Of a stretch of 64,000 bases of DNA, positions 35,161 through 44,878 are shown piece by piece. The notes under the pieces are model-generated. The model had not been told where the DNA came from. It was given only the letters and a program-made list of their open reading frames with translations, and searched no databases. Source of the stretch: DASQPR01 sp035713725 (GTDB lineage Bacteria > Actinomycetota > Actinomycetes > Mycobacteriales > Micromonosporaceae); NCBI GenBank assembly GCA_035713725.1, contig DASTMZ010000008.1:8743-72742 (forward strand), read 5' to 3'. Every line of letters starts with the position of its first letter. The stretch's first letter is position 1. Position numbers and translations under genes: made by a program.

Positions 35161-36579
35161 TCAAGCTGGCGTCTGGTGTGGGTGCGGGTCCGGTGGCTCA
35201 GTCGACGCGGTGTCCGCGGATGGCTTGGGCGTAAGTCGGATCGTTGCGACGTGCGCGACAACCACCGCGACGATGACGATGGGCATGACGGATACGCCGT
35301 CGCTGCCGAGGAACAACGTCGTCAGCAGGACCGCGGTGAACGGGAGACGCAGCATGCCGGCCGTCATTGCACCGATCCCCATCGCCGCCGCCGGCACGAC
35401 CGAGAGGCCTGGCAGGTGGGACATCGCGATGCCGCCGACCGCGCCGATGAACATGCCGGGAAACGTCGGGCCGCCGCGGAAACCGACGAGGCTGCCCGCG
35501 TACGCGAGGCCCTTGCACGCGACCAGCAACAGCAGCGCGCCGACCGAGTAGCCGGCGGCGTGTTCCATCAGCACCGGCAGCTGCGCCTGGCCGGAGAACA
35601 GTACGTCGGCGTTCGGATGGTCGGTCGCCTCGACATAGGCGATGGCGAGCCCGGCGATGGCGAGACCGATCGCGCCGGTGACGAGCACCGTCCAGCGTTC
35701 CACCACGCCGCGGATCGCGGTCGCGCCACGGCGCAGCAACCAACATGCCGCCGCCGCGAGCAAGCCGATCACGATCGCCCAGCCGAACTCCGCGACGGTC
35801 GGGCGCCCGACGTGGGGCAGATTCGGGATGGCTAGGGAGAACGTGCCCTGACCGGTCAGCGCGTCGAGGCCGGTGAAGACGAGCGCGCCGATGCCGGCGC
35901 CGAGCAGCCCGGGCACGAGCACGACCGACCCGATCGCGCCGGCGAGCCCGGACGCCTCGATGATCAGGAATGCACCGGTGAGCGGCGAGCCGAGCAACGT
36001 AGAGACCGCGGCGAAGCTACCCATCGCCGCCATGATGGCGGCGGCCTGCAGCGGCAGGTCGCGTTTCACGAGGCGTACGATCCAGACGGCCACCCCGCCG
36101 CCGAGCGCGATCAGCGGCGCCTCTGGACCGACGACCGCGCCGAGCGAGATGCTGGCCAGCGCCGCGATCGCGATGCCGGGCAGCTGCGCGCCCGGTGCCA
36201 CGCCACCCACGTGCAAACCATCCACGGGTACGTGTCCGCCGGTACCGGGCAGGTAGCGTACCGTCGCGCCGACGACGAGACCGGCGACCACCATCGGGAG
36301 GATCGGCCACCACACCGGCTGCGCCGAGAAGCCGAGACCATGCGGCAGGTTCGTGTAGACCCAACCCTGGATCGACGTCGTCAGACGCAGAAACCCGTAC
36401 GCCGCCGCGGTTATGGGTACGCCGAGCACCGCCGCGAGGATCAGCAGGACGACGTACCGTCGCGAACGTAGGAACGACTCGGCGCGTGCGTTTGCGGCGG
36501 CCGATTGCGGCGGGATGGCATCGGCGGATCCGGCGCCGGATCCCTCAGACTCGTGCACGGCCGCCACAACGCAGGGCAC
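35161..36579 (-). CDS. ClC-family chloride channel or H+/Cl- antiporter
   Basis: 472 residues with about ten to twelve membrane helices. Selectivity-filter segments are visible: LGAVVGPEAPLIALGGG in place of the GREGP motif (acidic Glu retained), GSPLTGAFLIIEASG, and RGGPTFPGMFIGAVGG for the GxFxP motif. C-terminal CBS domains are absent. Anion transport is secure, but whether it is a channel or an exchanger is not. It stands alone, convergent with DUF72. Confidence 0.88.
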   Translation of the reverse strand: MPCVVAAVHESEGSGAGSADAIPPQSAAANARAESFLRSRRYVVLLILAAVLGVPITAAAYGFLRLTTSIQGWVYTNLPHGLGFSAQPVWWPILPMVVAGLVVGATVRYLPGTGGHVPVDGLHVGGVAPGAQLPGIAIAALASISLGAVVGPEAPLIALGGGVAVWIVRLVKRDLPLQAAAIMAAMGSFAAVSTLLGSPLTGAFLIIEASGLAGAIGSVVLVPGLLGAGIGALVFTGLDALTGQGTFSLAIPNLPHVGRPTVAEFGWAIVIGLLAAAACWLLRRGATAIRGVVERWTVLVTGAIGLAIAGLAIAYVEATDHPNADVLFSGQAQLPVLMEHAAGYSVGALLLLVACKGLAYAGSLVGFRGGPTFPGMFIGAVGGIAMSHLPGLSVVPAAAMGIGAMTAGMLRLPFTAVLLTTLFLGSDGVSVMPIVIVAVVVAHVATIRLTPKPSADTASTEPPDPHPHQTPA

Positions 36580-36765
36580 ATAACGGTACGTTCACCGGCT
36601 TAGCATGTCAGATCCGGGCGAAGTGGATACGCTGACGGAGTTGTTCCGGCGGTCCCGCGGCGGTGTCGTGGGTCGTGATCGGGGGCGGGCGCGGTCGCGG
36701 TGACGGCAGTTCAGGTCCACATCGATCAGATCCAGATCGGCGTCCTCCTGCCGGGGATGGCGCCG

Positions 36766-37296
36766 TCAGCCGCAGCGCGACGCGACCGCCTGCTGCAGCG
36801 AGTTATACGCGGCCAGGACACCGGTCGCGGCGGTCGTGATCGCACCGACGCTGTTGGAACCGGGACTGGCGCTCGCCGACGCCACCGCCGACTTCAGATT
36901 TGCCAGCGCGCTGCGCATCTGGGCGACCTGCGGGGCGAACTGTGTCTGTGCGGCCGCGGCGAACTCGTTCAGGCTGGCCTGAATGTTGTCGATGGCGGCC
37001 TGCACGCCCGGCAGCCCGGCGGACGGATCGAGCGACGTGAGGTTCTGCACCGACGCCTTGAGCTTCGCCGCCGCGTTGCACAATGCCGCGGCGGTGCCAG
37101 TGGGCTGTGGGCTGGACGGGGCGACCGACGGCGATGTGGTGGCAGGACTCGGCGACGGATTGCCGCCACCGTTGTTCGAGCAGGCGGCGATCGCCGCGCC
37201 GAGGCAGAGCAGCACGACTGGGACAGCCGCACGCCACCGTTGGCGCGGCAAACGGCTCTGCCGTGGAGTGTGGCCGTGCGGTCGGCGGCTCTGCAT
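36766..37296 (-). CDS. Putative lipoprotein of unknown function
   Basis: 176 residues from ATG 37296. An Arg-rich N-region, a hydrophobic core VVLLCLGAAI and a lipobox AIAAC (Cys39) indicate a lipoprotein. A Ser/Pro/Thr linker follows, then an all-helical domain (KLKASVQNLTSLDPS, VQAAIDNIQASLNEFAAAAQ, MRSALANLKSAVASA) ending in Cys-Gly. The even heptad spacing suggests a helical bundle. No family recognised. Longer upstream readings run into the divergent gene at 37397. Confidence 0.7.
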   Translation of the reverse strand: MQSRRPHGHTPRQSRLPRQRWRAAVPVVLLCLGAAIAACSNNGGGNPSPSPATTSPSVAPSSPQPTGTAAALCNAAAKLKASVQNLTSLDPSAGLPGVQAAIDNIQASLNEFAAAAQTQFAPQVAQMRSALANLKSAVASASASPGSNSVGAITTAATGVLAAYNSLQQAVASRCG

Positions 37297-37396
37297 GGGC
37301 TCTTCATACCGCCGCGGCCGGGCGCGTCGTCGCGGATCCGGCGACATCGTTATGAGCGCCGTCCTGACGAGGCGCTGATGCGGGCGGCGGTGCGCC

Positions 37397-38245
37397 GTGA
37401 CTCGTGACGACGAGCCCAACGGCGAGCCCGACAGCGAGACCGACAGGAAAGCCGGCAGCGAACCCGACGGCGAGCCCGGCAGCGAGCCCGGCAGCGGCGA
37501 GGCAGGGCGCAGACTGGGCGACGAGCCGGAACGTGGATCGCGGGAAAGTCGACGGCGCTTCTCGGCGGCCGACGACATTCTCCGCGGCTTCAGCCGTGGC
37601 GGCCGACCGACCGGATATCGCGCCTTCTTCGCGACCACGATCGCGGCGTCGTTGCTCATCTGGGATCTGGCATTCGCGCTCGGCGCCTATCACACGGTGT
37701 TCTACTACCGGCTGTTCCAGATCTTCGTCGTCTCGACCGTGCTGTTGCTGGGTTCCATCGTGTTGCGGCGCGAGATGCGCGTCTGGTGGTGGACGCGCGT
37801 GGTGCTGTGCATTCCGGTGTTGTGGTTCGTACTCCGTGGCATCGCACCCATCTACCGATCCACCGGCCCGCTACACGTCATCGAACAAACGTTGACCTGG
37901 CTCACCCTGGCAACCGTGCCGTTGACGTTGTGGGCACTCGTCCGCGTGATGGCACCCGGCCTATTCGAGATGCGCGCGCGGCGGGTCCGGGCGCTCGTGA
38001 TCGTGATCATTTCAGTCGTAGCGATCGCCGGATTCGTCGTCGGCCAGTTCAACAGCCACTTCACGAACTGTCGCGACTACGTGGTCGCGGGCGACGACGA
38101 GCCGAGCCACTGCCGGCCCACACCGGGTACCCCGGCGCCCAGCCCACCGTCGCCCAGCCCACGGTCGCCCAGCCCACGGTCGCCCAGCCCTCCGTCGCCC
38201 AGCCCACCGTCGCCCAGCCCTCCGTCGCCCAGCCCCCAGCGATAA
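37397..38245 (+). CDS. Membrane protein with repeat-rich Pro tail
   Basis: 282 residues. The N-terminal 70 are hydrophilic and Gly/Glu/Pro-rich (GEPDSETDRK and similar). Five or so membrane helices follow (FATTIAASLLIWDLAFALGA, IFVVSTVLLLGSIVL, VVLCIPVLWFVLRGIAP and others). The C-terminus is a tail of seven 15-bp units giving SPSPP/SPSPR. A Cys pair near the last helix (TNCRDY, SHCRP) could form a disulfide outside the membrane. No family recognised. Confidence 0.68.
   Translation: MTRDDEPNGEPDSETDRKAGSEPDGEPGSEPGSGEAGRRLGDEPERGSRESRRRFSAADDILRGFSRGGRPTGYRAFFATTIAASLLIWDLAFALGAYHTVFYYRLFQIFVVSTVLLLGSIVLRREMRVWWWTRVVLCIPVLWFVLRGIAPIYRSTGPLHVIEQTLTWLTLATVPLTLWALVRVMAPGLFEMRARRVRALVIVIISVVAIAGFVVGQFNSHFTNCRDYVVAGDDEPSHCRPTPGTPAPSPPSPSPRSPSPRSPSPPSPSPPSPSPPSPSPQR
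38135..38239 (+). repeat. 15-bp in-frame tandem repeat, Pro/Ser tail
   Basis: Seven consecutive 15-bp units of TCGCCCAGCCCACCG, differing at only one or two bases, reach the second-last codon before the stop. Confidence 0.92.
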
Positions 38246-38384
38246 CTGCTACGCGGCGTCTCGGCAGCTTTGCCGGAGACACGACGCCAGAAAGGGCGAT
38301 GGTGATGACTCTCCGCGTCGTCACACCTTCGGCGGCGTCCGTCAAGCGGCACGTCGGTGCGGTAGCCGCCCGATAGGGGGCTGA

Positions 38385-38411
38385 TCCGACATTTTCCAAA
38401 AAATGTTCGGA
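38385..38411. promoter_or_regulatory. AT-rich inverted repeat upstream of ndh
   Basis: TCCGACATTTT and AAAATGTTCGGA form an inverted repeat (one-base offset) about 200 bp before ndh, inside a 361-bp gene-free stretch (38246-38606). It stands out from the GC-rich surroundings. A TAATGT hexamer 9 bp further on could be a -10 element. I see nothing else in this spacer. Confidence 0.5.
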
Positions 38412-38606
38412 TTCTCTGTAATGTGATCTTTGCGAAGGTCACCCTGGCTGTTCCTGGTGTCACGGTTCGCGTCGCATCGCACGAGCCGCTAGCGAGCCCG
38501 ACGGCCGACCGTCGGCCTCGATGGATGACCGGGCACGGCCGGAGCGCGCCGTCGTACGCGATCTTTCAGATGTTGTGGGCTTGCAGATGTTCTGGGGGCG
38601 CTCCAC

Positions 38607-39935
38607 ATGACCGGTTCGCAACCCGTACACATCATCATCGTCGGCGGCGGCTTCGGCGGCGTCGCCTGTGCGAAGCGCCTCGCGGGTGATCCGCAAGCGC
38701 AGGTGACGCTCTTCGACAACAACGGCTTCCACCAGTTCCAGCCACTGCTCTACCAGGTCGCGACCGCCGAGTTGACGCCGGCAGACATCGCGTTCGATCT
38801 CGAGGAGATCTTCAAGCACCACGACAACGTCACGGCGCGCATGGCGGAGGCCACCGCGATCGACCCACAGGCTCGCTCCGTGACGCTCGCCGATGGGGAC
38901 ACGCTCACGGCTGACTTTCTCGTCCTGGCGGCCGGCGCACAGCCGAACTTCTTCAACACCACCGGCGCCGAGGAACATGCGTTCCCGCTCTACTCGCTGC
39001 GGGATGCCAAGCGCGTCCGATCTCGCGTCCTGCAGCTGTTCGAGGATGTCGCGAAACAGCCGCGCCTCATCGACGACGGCGCGTTGAACTTCGTGATCGT
39101 CGGCGCCGGACCGACCGGCGTAGAGATTGCTGGCGCTCTTTCCGAGTTGATCCACGACGTCATGCCGCACCGGTATCCGGACATGGCGATCGACGCGGCG
39201 AGGATCATTCTCGTCGACATGGGTAACGCGCCGCTGGGCGCTTTCTCCGACGCGGCCCATGGGTACGCCACAAAGCAGCTGAAGCATCGCGGCGTGGAAC
39301 TGATGCTCGGCACCGGCGTGACGGAAGTTGCCCGCGACCACGTGACGCTTCGCGACGGTACGACGATCCCTACGCACCTCACGATCTGGGGCGGCGGCGA
39401 AAAGGCGTCACCAGTTGTCGAGGCATCCAGTGTCGACGTTGGACATGGCGGCCGCGTCACCGTGAACGCCGACTTGACCGTCGAGGACTATCCCGGCGTG
39501 TACGCGGTCGGCGACGCGGCCAACATCCCCGGCCCGGACGGCGAGATCCTGCCTCAGCTCGGCAGCGTGGCGCAGCAATCCGGCGACTGGGCCGGTCGCA
39601 ACATCTCGGCCGAGATGGCCGGCGTCAAGCGGGAGCCGTTCGAATACCACGACAAGGGAATCATGGCGATGATCGGCCGGCGAGCGGCAGTAGCCGAGCT
39701 TGGTGAACATCGTCACGAGCTGCACGGCCGGGTCGCGTTCGCGGCGTGGCTCGGTGTGCACGCCCAATTGCTCGCGAACACCGGCGCCGAGATCCGTGCG
39801 TTCATGCAGTGGGCCGAGGACTTCTACGTGCGGCCGCACCACCGGTCGGCAGAACTGCTGGCCGCCTCGCACATCGACACGCCTCGCATTCATTGGCACG
39901 AGGCCCGACAAACCATCGACGACCAAAAGGACTGA
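38607..39935 (+). CDS. ndh: Type-II NADH dehydrogenase-like FAD oxidoreductase
   Basis: 442 residues. FAD motif [18 protein letters not shown] at the N-terminus, NAD(P)H motif [17 protein letters not shown] in the middle, the second FAD motif [12 protein letters not shown], and [14 protein letters not shown], which matches the AQxG quinone-side motif. An amphipathic C-terminal region probably attaches it to the membrane face. It would pass electrons from NADH to quinone without proton pumping. It is first gene of the run ending in cytochrome bd, one base from zwf, and thus supplies quinol to that oxidase. Confidence 0.88.
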   Translation: MTGSQPVHIIIVGGGFGGVACAKRLAGDPQAQVTLFDNNGFHQFQPLLYQVATAELTPADIAFDLEEIFKHHDNVTARMAEATAIDPQARSVTLADGDTLTADFLVLAAGAQPNFFNTTGAEEHAFPLYSLRDAKRVRSRVLQLFEDVAKQPRLIDDGALNFVIVGAGPTGVEIAGALSELIHDVMPHRYPDMAIDAARIILVDMGNAPLGAFSDAAHGYATKQLKHRGVELMLGTGVTEVARDHVTLRDGTTIPTHLTIWGGGEKASPVVEASSVDVGHGGRVTVNADLTVEDYPGVYAVGDAANIPGPDGEILPQLGSVAQQSGDWAGRNISAEMAGVKREPFEYHDKGIMAMIGRRAAVAELGEHRHELHGRVAFAAWLGVHAQLLANTGAEIRAFMQWAEDFYVRPHHRSAELLAASHIDTPRIHWHEARQTIDDQKD

Positions 39936-39936
39936 C

Positions 39937-41346
39937 ATGGCTGACCATCACGCCACCAACGCGCAACCAGCCGACGTGTTTGTCATCTTCGGCATCACCG
40001 GCGATCTAGCGAAGGTGATGACGTTCGATTCGCTGTACCGGCTGGAGAAACGCGGTCTGTTGGACTGCCCCATCGTCGGCGTCGCCGTGCAGGACTGGAC
40101 GGACAAGCATCTCCGGGACCACGCCCGCCAGTGCATCGAGGCGAACGGCGAGAAGATCGACGAGGCGGTGTTCAAGCGGTTCGCCGACCGCTTGTCGTAC
40201 GTGTCGGGCGACTTTACCGACGCGGGTACCTACCACGATGTCGCGAACAAGATGCGTGGCGCCACCATGCCCGTGTTCTACCTGGAGATCCCGCCGTCGC
40301 TCTTCGGTACGGTGGTCGGCAACCTGACGCACGCCGGCCTGACGAAGACCGGACGCGTCGTTGTGGAGAAGCCATTCGGCCACGACATGGCTTCCGCGCA
40401 GGCGCTCGCCGACGAGATCCACCAGTACATCGACGAGTCGCAGCTTTATCGGATCGACCACTTCCTCGGCAAGATGGGCAGTGAGGAGCTGCTCTACTTC
40501 CGGTTCGCGAACACGATGATCGAGCCGGTGTGGAACCGCAACTACGTCGAGTGCGTACAGATCACGATGGCCGAGAGCTTCGGCGTCGAGGACCGCGGCC
40601 ACTTCTACGATCCGGTCGGCGCGCTGCGCGACGTCGTCGTCAATCACCTCATGCAACTCGTCGCGCTCGGTGGCATGGAACCGCCGGCCGGCCGCGACCC
40701 GAATACGCTCAACAACGCCAAGGATGCGCTGTGGCAGGCGGTGGTCAGCGCGGACCCGGCGAACTATGTGCGCGGCCAGTACGACGGCTACCAGAAGATC
40801 GACGGCGTCGCACCTAACTCCACCACCGAGACATCCGTGGCGCTACGACTCGACATCGACAACTGGCGCTGGTCGGGCGTGCCGTTCTTCATCCGTACCG
40901 GCAAGAAGCTGAAGGCAACGCAGACCGAGTTCCGGCTGGTGTTCAAGGAGCCGCCTCGGCTCGGCCTGCGAATGGCGGGCGAACAGCGTCCGGAGGCAAA
41001 CCAGCTCGTCATCAAGCTTGACCCGAGCACTGGCATCCGCTTCGATCTCGAGGCCAAGCGCGCCGGACAGATACAGCCGGAGCCGATCGACCTCGAGATG
41101 GAGTTCGCTCAGGAGGGTGGCGAGGGACCGACGCCGTACGAGGTGCTGCTGCACGCCGCGCTCGTCGGCAACAGCGCGCGCTTCACCCGACAGGACGGCA
41201 TCGAGGACGAGTGGCGGGTCATGCAGCCCCTGCTTGACAAGCCGCCGAAGGTACATCCGTACAAGCCCGGCACGTGGGGACCGAAGGAAGCCGACAAGAT
41301 CACCGCCGAATTCGGCGGTTGGCGAGAACCGTGGGTGACGTCATGA
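39937..41346 (+). CDS. zwf: Glucose-6-phosphate 1-dehydrogenase
   Basis: 469 residues from ATG 39937, one base after the ndh stop. NADP-binding motif FGITGDLAK (usual form GASGDLA), the substrate-binding and active-site motif [10 protein letters not shown], then [25 protein letters not shown] and the C-terminal [15 protein letters not shown]. It makes 6-phosphogluconolactone and NADPH. It is unusual in sitting between a respiratory dehydrogenase and a GH15 enzyme rather than with tal/tkt/opcA. It overlaps GH15 by 4 bp. Confidence 0.93.
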   Translation: MADHHATNAQPADVFVIFGITGDLAKVMTFDSLYRLEKRGLLDCPIVGVAVQDWTDKHLRDHARQCIEANGEKIDEAVFKRFADRLSYVSGDFTDAGTYHDVANKMRGATMPVFYLEIPPSLFGTVVGNLTHAGLTKTGRVVVEKPFGHDMASAQALADEIHQYIDESQLYRIDHFLGKMGSEELLYFRFANTMIEPVWNRNYVECVQITMAESFGVEDRGHFYDPVGALRDVVVNHLMQLVALGGMEPPAGRDPNTLNNAKDALWQAVVSADPANYVRGQYDGYQKIDGVAPNSTTETSVALRLDIDNWRWSGVPFFIRTGKKLKATQTEFRLVFKEPPRLGLRMAGEQRPEANQLVIKLDPSTGIRFDLEAKRAGQIQPEPIDLEMEFAQEGGEGPTPYEVLLHAALVGNSARFTRQDGIEDEWRVMQPLLDKPPKVHPYKPGTWGPKEADKITAEFGGWREPWVTS

Positions 41347-43265
41347 CCACAACGCTCGATCGTCCGGGAACCGATCAGCAGCAACCGGTAGGTTCGCTCC
41401 CTACGGCCGCGGCGGTCTCGCCATATGCGCCGATTGCGGACTACGCGTTCCTGTCCGACTGCCACACCAGCGCGCTGATCGCGCCGGACGGCTCGGTCGA
41501 CTGGCTCTGCGTGCCGGCGTTCGATTCGCCGAGCATCTTTGGCAGCCTCCTCGATCGCCAGGCCGGCAGCTTCCGCGTCGGGCCGTACGGCATCGTGCAC
41601 CCGAGCGCACGTCGGTATGTGCCCGGCACGAACGTGATGGAGACGACGTGGCGGACGCGGACCGGGTGGTTGATCGTTCACGACGCGATCGTCATGGGAC
41701 CGATCGGTCACGACGATGTCGTCACGCCACACACCCGCCCGCCAGCCGACGCGGACGCCCGGCACATGCTGGTGCGCACCGTCGAGTGCACATCGGGACA
41801 CGTCGAGGTCGAGATGGTCTGCGAACCGCTCTTCGACTACGGCCGCGCCACCGCGGAGTGGTCGATGCAGGACGACGAGCGGCACGTCGTCGACGCGACC
41901 GGCGCCGGCGTCCGGATCCGGCTTCGGTCCGATCTCGCGCTGGGCATCGAGGCCGGCCGCGCGCGCGGTCGGCGGACCCTGACCACGGGCGACCGCATGT
42001 ACTGCGTGTTGTCCTGGAACCACGATCTCGCCACCCCGGAGACGTTCGATGAGGCGAGAGCGATGATCAACGAGACGTCCGACTTCTGGCGCACCTGGCT
42101 GGAGAACTCACGCATGCCGGACCACCGGTGGCGTGAACACTTGCAGCGCTCGGCGCTGGCCATCAAGGGACTGTCCTACATGCCGACCGGCGCAACGCTC
42201 GCGGCGTCGACGACGTCCCTTCCCGAGACGCCGGGCGGCGAGCGCAACTGGGATTACCGGTTCACCTGGATGCGAGACTCGACATTCACACTCCGCGCGC
42301 TGCATTACCTCCTGCTCGACTGGGAGGCGGACGAGTTCATGCAATTCGTCGCAGATGTCGAACCGACGGAGGATGGCTCGCTGCAGATCATGTACGGCAT
42401 CGACGGTCGCCGCGACCTGACCGAGGAGACGCGCGACGAGCTGTCCGGATACGAGGGCGCACATCCGGTCCGGGTCGGCAACGGAGCGTGGAACCAGAAG
42501 CAGAACGACGTATTCGGCGCCGTTCTCGATTCGATCCTGCTGCATGTCAAGCACAGCAACCGGCTGCCGCGGCGGCTGTGGCCGATCGTGGAATCGCAGG
42601 CGGCGTGCGCGACTCGCGTATGGAAGGAACCCGACCAGGGCATCTGGGAGGCGCGTGGCGCACCGAAACACTACGTGTCGTCGAAGCTGATGTGTTGGGT
42701 CGCCATGGATCGCGCGGCCAAGCTCGCCGCGGTCGCTGGTGAGGACGCGAAGGGTACGGCCTGGCGCCAGACGGCAGACGAAATCAAGGCGGACATCCTC
42801 GCGCGCGGTGTCAGTGACCGTGGCGTGCTACGCCAGCACTATGACACCGACGCGCTGGACGCGTCCACGTTGCTCGCCGTCATGTTCGGCCTCCTTCCGC
42901 AGGACGATGAGCGGTTGCGTAAGACGGTGGACGCGATCTCCGACGAGTTGACCGAGAACGGGTTCGTGCTGCGCTACGACACGAGCGAGACCGACGATGG
43001 CATGAGCGGCAAGGAAGGCACGTTCCTCATCTGCTCATTCTGGCTCGTGTCGGCACTAGCCATGGTGGGCGAGATGGCTCGAGCTCGCGATCTCATGGAG
43101 AAGCTGCTCCGCGTGGCGTCGCCGCTCGGCCTCTACGCCGAGGAGTTCGAGCCCGATACCGGTCGCCATCTCGGCAACTTCCCGCAGGCGTTCTCGCATC
43201 TCGCGTTGATCGACGCGGCGAGCCGCATCATCGTCGCCGAAATACTTCCGGAGCAGATGTCATGA
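41343..43265 (+). CDS. GH15 family glycosidase (trehalase/glucoamylase-like)
   Basis: 640 residues from ATG 41343 (ATGA overlap with zwf). An N-terminal beta-sandwich ([31 protein letters not shown]) precedes the (alpha/alpha)6 barrel. Catalytic regions are [14 protein letters not shown] and, near the end, [23 protein letters not shown] with the general base Glu. There is no signal peptide, so it acts in the cytoplasm. Actinobacterial relatives include trehalases, so glucose release from trehalose or maltodextrins is likely. It overlaps the GMC gene by 4 bp. Confidence 0.9.
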   Translation: MTTTLDRPGTDQQQPVGSLPTAAAVSPYAPIADYAFLSDCHTSALIAPDGSVDWLCVPAFDSPSIFGSLLDRQAGSFRVGPYGIVHPSARRYVPGTNVMETTWRTRTGWLIVHDAIVMGPIGHDDVVTPHTRPPADADARHMLVRTVECTSGHVEVEMVCEPLFDYGRATAEWSMQDDERHVVDATGAGVRIRLRSDLALGIEAGRARGRRTLTTGDRMYCVLSWNHDLATPETFDEARAMINETSDFWRTWLENSRMPDHRWREHLQRSALAIKGLSYMPTGATLAASTTSLPETPGGERNWDYRFTWMRDSTFTLRALHYLLLDWEADEFMQFVADVEPTEDGSLQIMYGIDGRRDLTEETRDELSGYEGAHPVRVGNGAWNQKQNDVFGAVLDSILLHVKHSNRLPRRLWPIVESQAACATRVWKEPDQGIWEARGAPKHYVSSKLMCWVAMDRAAKLAAVAGEDAKGTAWRQTADEIKADILARGVSDRGVLRQHYDTDALDASTLLAVMFGLLPQDDERLRKTVDAISDELTENGFVLRYDTSETDDGMSGKEGTFLICSFWLVSALAMVGEMARARDLMEKLLRVASPLGLYAEEFEPDTGRHLGNFPQAFSHLALIDAASRIIVAEILPEQMS

Positions 43266-44869
43266 CCAACGGAGATATCCCATCCGCGTTCGACGTCATC
43301 ATCATCGGTACCGGCGCCGGCGGCGGTACGCTCGCTCGCCATTTGGCGCCGTCCGGCAAGCGGATCCTGTTGCTGGAACGCGGTGGCTATCTACCGCGGG
43401 AACCGGAGAACTGGGACACCGGCGATGTGTTCGTCGACGGCCGCTACATCTCGAAGGACAGCTGGACAGACCACAAGGGCAAGGCGTTCCAGCCGCAGGT
43501 GCACTACTTCGTGGGCGGCGCTACGAAGATGTACGGCGCCGCGCTGTACCGGTTGCGGGAGCGCGACTTCGGCGAGCTTCGGCACCACGACGGGATCTCG
43601 CCGGCGTGGCCGATCTCGTACTTCGACATGGAGCCTTACTACTCGGCGGCCGAACAGATGTACGCGGTGCACGGCGTACACGGCGAAGACCCGACCGAGG
43701 GCCCGTCCGGCACTCCGTATCCGTTCGGGCCGGTATCGCATGAGCCGCGCATCCAGCAGTTGTCCGACGACCTCGCGGCGGCCGGCTATCACCCGTTCCA
43801 CGCGCCGTGTGGCGTGCGGCTCAACGAGGCGAACATGCCGTATAGCATCTGTGTGAAATGCAATTCGTGCGACGGCTTCCCATGTCCGCTGCACGCCAAG
43901 TCGGACGCCGAGGTGATGGGTGTCCGGCCGGCACTCAAGTTCGACAACGTCACGCTCCTGACCGATGCGATGGCGGTCCGGCTGGAGACGAACGGACCGG
44001 GCAACGAGGTCACGAAGGTCATCGTTGACCACGACGGCCATCAGGAGTCGTATGCCGCGAACATCGTCGTGGTCGCGTGCGGCGCGGCCAACACGGCGAA
44101 GCTGCTGCTGAGCTCGGCCACCGACAAGCACCCCAACGGCCTCGCGAACGGCTCGGACCAGGTCGGGCGCAACTTCATGTTCCACGACAGCCAGGCCATC
44201 CTGGCCTTGTCCAAGGAACCAAACCCGACGATCTTCCAGAAGACGCTCGGGGTCAATGACTTCTACTTCGAGGGACCGGACTTCCCGTACCCGATGGGCA
44301 ACATCCAGATGATCGGCAAGTCGCAGCCAGAGCACTACCGTGGCGAGAAGTCGATCGCGAAGCTGGCACCGATGTTCTCGTTGGAGGACATCGCGAAGCA
44401 TGCCGTTGACTTCTGGCTGTCCACGGAGGATCTGCCGAGGCCGGACAACCGGGTCACGCTCGACAGTGACGACAACATCCGGCTCGCCTACGAACCGAGC
44501 AACCCGACCGCCGCCGACCGCCTCTACAAGCAGTTCAAGTCGATGCTCGGCGGTCTCGGTATGCATGAAGACCATGCCGTCCACCGTTTCGCATACATGA
44601 AGACCACCATCCCGATCGCCGGGTGCGCGCACCAGGCCGGCACCGCACGGATGGGCATCGACCCGGCGACATCGGTGGTTAACGCGGACTGCCAAGCGCA
44701 CGAGGTCGACAACCTGTACGTGGTCGACACGAGCGTGTTCCCGGCCATCGGCGCGGTCAACCCGGCGCTGACCGCGATGGCGAATGCAATTCGGGTCGGT
44801 GACCATCTGCTCGGTCGGATGGGCGCCACCGTCACCGCCGGCACGCGGCCGACCGCGTCATCCGGCTAA
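43262..44869 (+). CDS. GMC-family FAD oxidoreductase with four-cysteine motif
   Basis: 535 residues. FAD-binding start FDVIIIGTGAGGGTLARHL, then FVGGATKMYGAALYRLRERDF, and the C-terminal GMC domain with GCAHQAGTARMG and VVDTSVFPAIGAVNPALTAMANA (the catalytic His region). A cluster Cys197-x2-Cys200-x2-Cys203-x4-Cys208 resembles ferredoxin-like motifs and is absent from most GMC oxidases. No signal peptide. It probably oxidises a sugar or polyol and passes electrons to a quinone or iron-sulfur partner rather than to O2. It is embedded between GH15 (4-bp overlap) and cydA (9-bp gap). Confidence 0.88.
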   Translation: MTNGDIPSAFDVIIIGTGAGGGTLARHLAPSGKRILLLERGGYLPREPENWDTGDVFVDGRYISKDSWTDHKGKAFQPQVHYFVGGATKMYGAALYRLRERDFGELRHHDGISPAWPISYFDMEPYYSAAEQMYAVHGVHGEDPTEGPSGTPYPFGPVSHEPRIQQLSDDLAAAGYHPFHAPCGVRLNEANMPYSICVKCNSCDGFPCPLHAKSDAEVMGVRPALKFDNVTLLTDAMAVRLETNGPGNEVTKVIVDHDGHQESYAANIVVVACGAANTAKLLLSSATDKHPNGLANGSDQVGRNFMFHDSQAILALSKEPNPTIFQKTLGVNDFYFEGPDFPYPMGNIQMIGKSQPEHYRGEKSIAKLAPMFSLEDIAKHAVDFWLSTEDLPRPDNRVTLDSDDNIRLAYEPSNPTAADRLYKQFKSMLGGLGMHEDHAVHRFAYMKTTIPIAGCAHQAGTARMGIDPATSVVNADCQAHEVDNLYVVDTSVFPAIGAVNPALTAMANAIRVGDHLLGRMGATVTAGTRPTASSG

Positions 44870-44878
44870 GGCGCCAAC

